A DNA stretch of 64,000 bases from Pseudomonas sediminis (GTDB taxonomy: Bacteria > Pseudomonadota > Gammaproteobacteria > Pseudomonadales > Pseudomonadaceae), in assembly GCF_039555755.1 (NCBI RefSeq), contig NZ_CP154631.1, forward strand, positions 868,001 to 932,000, in the 5' to 3' direction. A model generated the notes under the pieces. It worked only from the letters and a program-made list of their open reading frames with translations. It did no database searches and was not told the origin of the DNA. Positions 63,221 through 64,000 of this stretch are shown piece by piece. The position numbers were made by a program, and so were the translations under genes. How positions within the stretch are numbered: the first letter of the stretch is position 1; every line of letters begins with the position of its first letter.

Positions 63221-64000
63221 ATGTTCGACCTCGCCCAATTGCGCCAGAGCGCCGCACTGATTCACCGCCACATGGCGGCCACGCCGCAACTGACCTGGCC
63301 GCTGCTCGCCCAGCGGCTGGGCTGCGAGGTCTGGGTCAAGCACGAGAACCACGCCCCGACCGCGGCCTTCAAGGTGCGCGGCGGGCTGGTCTATATCGAC
63401 GCCCTGCTGCGCCGCGAACCGCAGGTACGCGGGTTGGTCACCGCCACCCGTGGCAACCACGGCCAGAGCCTGGCACTGGCGGCGCGCGCCGCAGGACTGG
63501 CGATTCGCATCCTGGTGCCGCATGGCAACGCCCGCGAGAAAAACGCCGCAATGCGCGCTCTCGGCGCCGAGGTGATCGAACATGGCCGCGACTTCGACGA
63601 GGCCCGCGCCGAGGCCGCGCGCATTGCAGAACGCGATGGCCTGCATTGGGTGCCGTCACTGCATGAGGATCTGGTGCGCGGCGTGGCCACCTACGCCCTG
63701 GAACTGTTGGAGGCGGTTCCGAATCTGCGCCGGGTCTACGTGCCCATCGGCATGGGCTCGGGCATCTGCGGGATGATCCGCACCCGCGATCTGCTTGGCC
63801 TCGATACCGAGATCGTCGGCGTGGTCGCCAGCGGCGCCGACGCCTATGCGCAGAGCTTCGAGCAGGGCCGCCTGGTGCAGACCGAACGCGCCGATACCCT
63901 GGCCGACGGCATGGCCTGCCGCCAGCCGCAGCAATTGGCGCTGGACATGGTTCGCGCGGGCGCCGCACGCATCGTGCGGGTCGACGACGAGGAAATTCGC
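63221..64000 (+). CDS. threonine-dehydratase-like PLP enzyme, cut by the window edge
   Basis: The first 260 codons are present, starting ATG 63221. The PLP lysine is in TAAFKVRGGLVYI, the phosphate-binding loop is IGMGSGICG, and substrate-binding TRGNHGQSLALAA follows the family order. It is a fold-type II dehydratase (IlvA/TdcB-like, or EutB-like of hydroxyectoine degradation). The 80-bp divergent region shared with the MocR gene should hold the control site. The C-terminus lies beyond the window. Confidence 0.85.
   Translation, partial: MFDLAQLRQSAALIHRHMAATPQLTWPLLAQRLGCEVWVKHENHAPTAAFKVRGGLVYIDALLRREPQVRGLVTATRGNHGQSLALAARAAGLAIRILVPHGNAREKNAAMRALGAEVIEHGRDFDEARAEAARIAERDGLHWVPSLHEDLVRGVATYALELLEAVPNLRRVYVPIGMGSGICGMIRTRDLLGLDTEIVGVVASGADAYAQSFEQGRLVQTERADTLADGMACRQPQQLALDMVRAGAARIVRVDDEEIR

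Overview
The window looks like a Pseudomonas chromosome of the mendocina/pseudoalcaligenes/stutzeri type. The evidence is an MvaT-type silencer, CadR/CadA, the rulAB-style umuDC pair, and a GC-rich core block (hrpB, lipoprotein, fieF, Lrp, DUF2788, globin, rluE, MocR). Bases 1 to about 48,880 are a patchwork of accessory DNA. From about 48,884 to the right edge the sequence reads as host chromosome. I saw no conjugation genes, phage structural genes, rRNA, tRNA or CRISPR array.

Accessory region, left to right. (1) 1-1148 is the end of an IS21-family element, followed by small island genes to 5904: an XRE regulator, two AbrB/MazE-like proteins, an inositol-monophosphatase-family enzyme, a DUF5623-like protein and an MvaT/MvaU-family silencer. 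(2) Two identical IS1182-family elements (5933-7589 and 15600-17256) in direct orientation bracket a metal/thiol module: a Met/His-rich periplasmic protein, SRPBCC and DUF3703 proteins, CadA and divergent CadR, a DsbA/DsbB-like pair, and a BASS/ACR3-type transporter. The flanks suggest this segment came in as a circle carrying one IS copy. (3) 17293-20477 holds an SRAP-like gene with an apparent frameshift at its start, an orphan AbiEi-like antitoxin and a SEC-C repeat protein. (4) 20626-31780 is an SOS-boxed umuDC operon. Its umuC is split by a 9.4-kb element at codon 40. That element carries three tandem tyrosine recombinases plus a small HTH/coiled-coil protein, and its cargo is SulP, UspA, a DksA-like protein and a YjiK-like protein. 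(5) 31871-35590 holds a nuclease-like gene, small ICE-type proteins and two decayed copies of one sequence. (6) 35681-41996 is a three-gene ABC-3C type conflict system (nuclease fusion, middle component, DUF3732 ATPase). A complete IS21-family element with a perfect target duplication splits its ATPase gene. (7) 42058-46168 is a segment bounded by two copies of the hrpB 3' end. It holds a nucleotidyltransferase gene convergent with a papain/C39-like protease gene, plus a small ORF. (8) 46130-48646 is a complete, foreign-looking hrpB, followed by the broken 5' end of a second, GC-rich hrpB (48884-49265).

Core region, 49,266-64,000: a lipoprotein, FieF, an Lrp-type regulator, a DUF2788 protein and a globin; then an iron-uptake cluster (sensor kinase, CirA/PfeA-like TonB receptor, response regulator, DUF3649, PepSY, DUF3325 and DUF4198 proteins) with Fur-box-like sites; then rluE, a zinc alcohol dehydrogenase, a GNAT acetyltransferase, a MocR regulator and a divergent threonine-dehydratase-like gene cut by the window edge.

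The most interesting signals are the IS-inactivated ABC-3C nuclease system, the NTase/protease pair between hrpB ends, hrpB replacement by an imported allele, and the recombinase-trio element in umuC.
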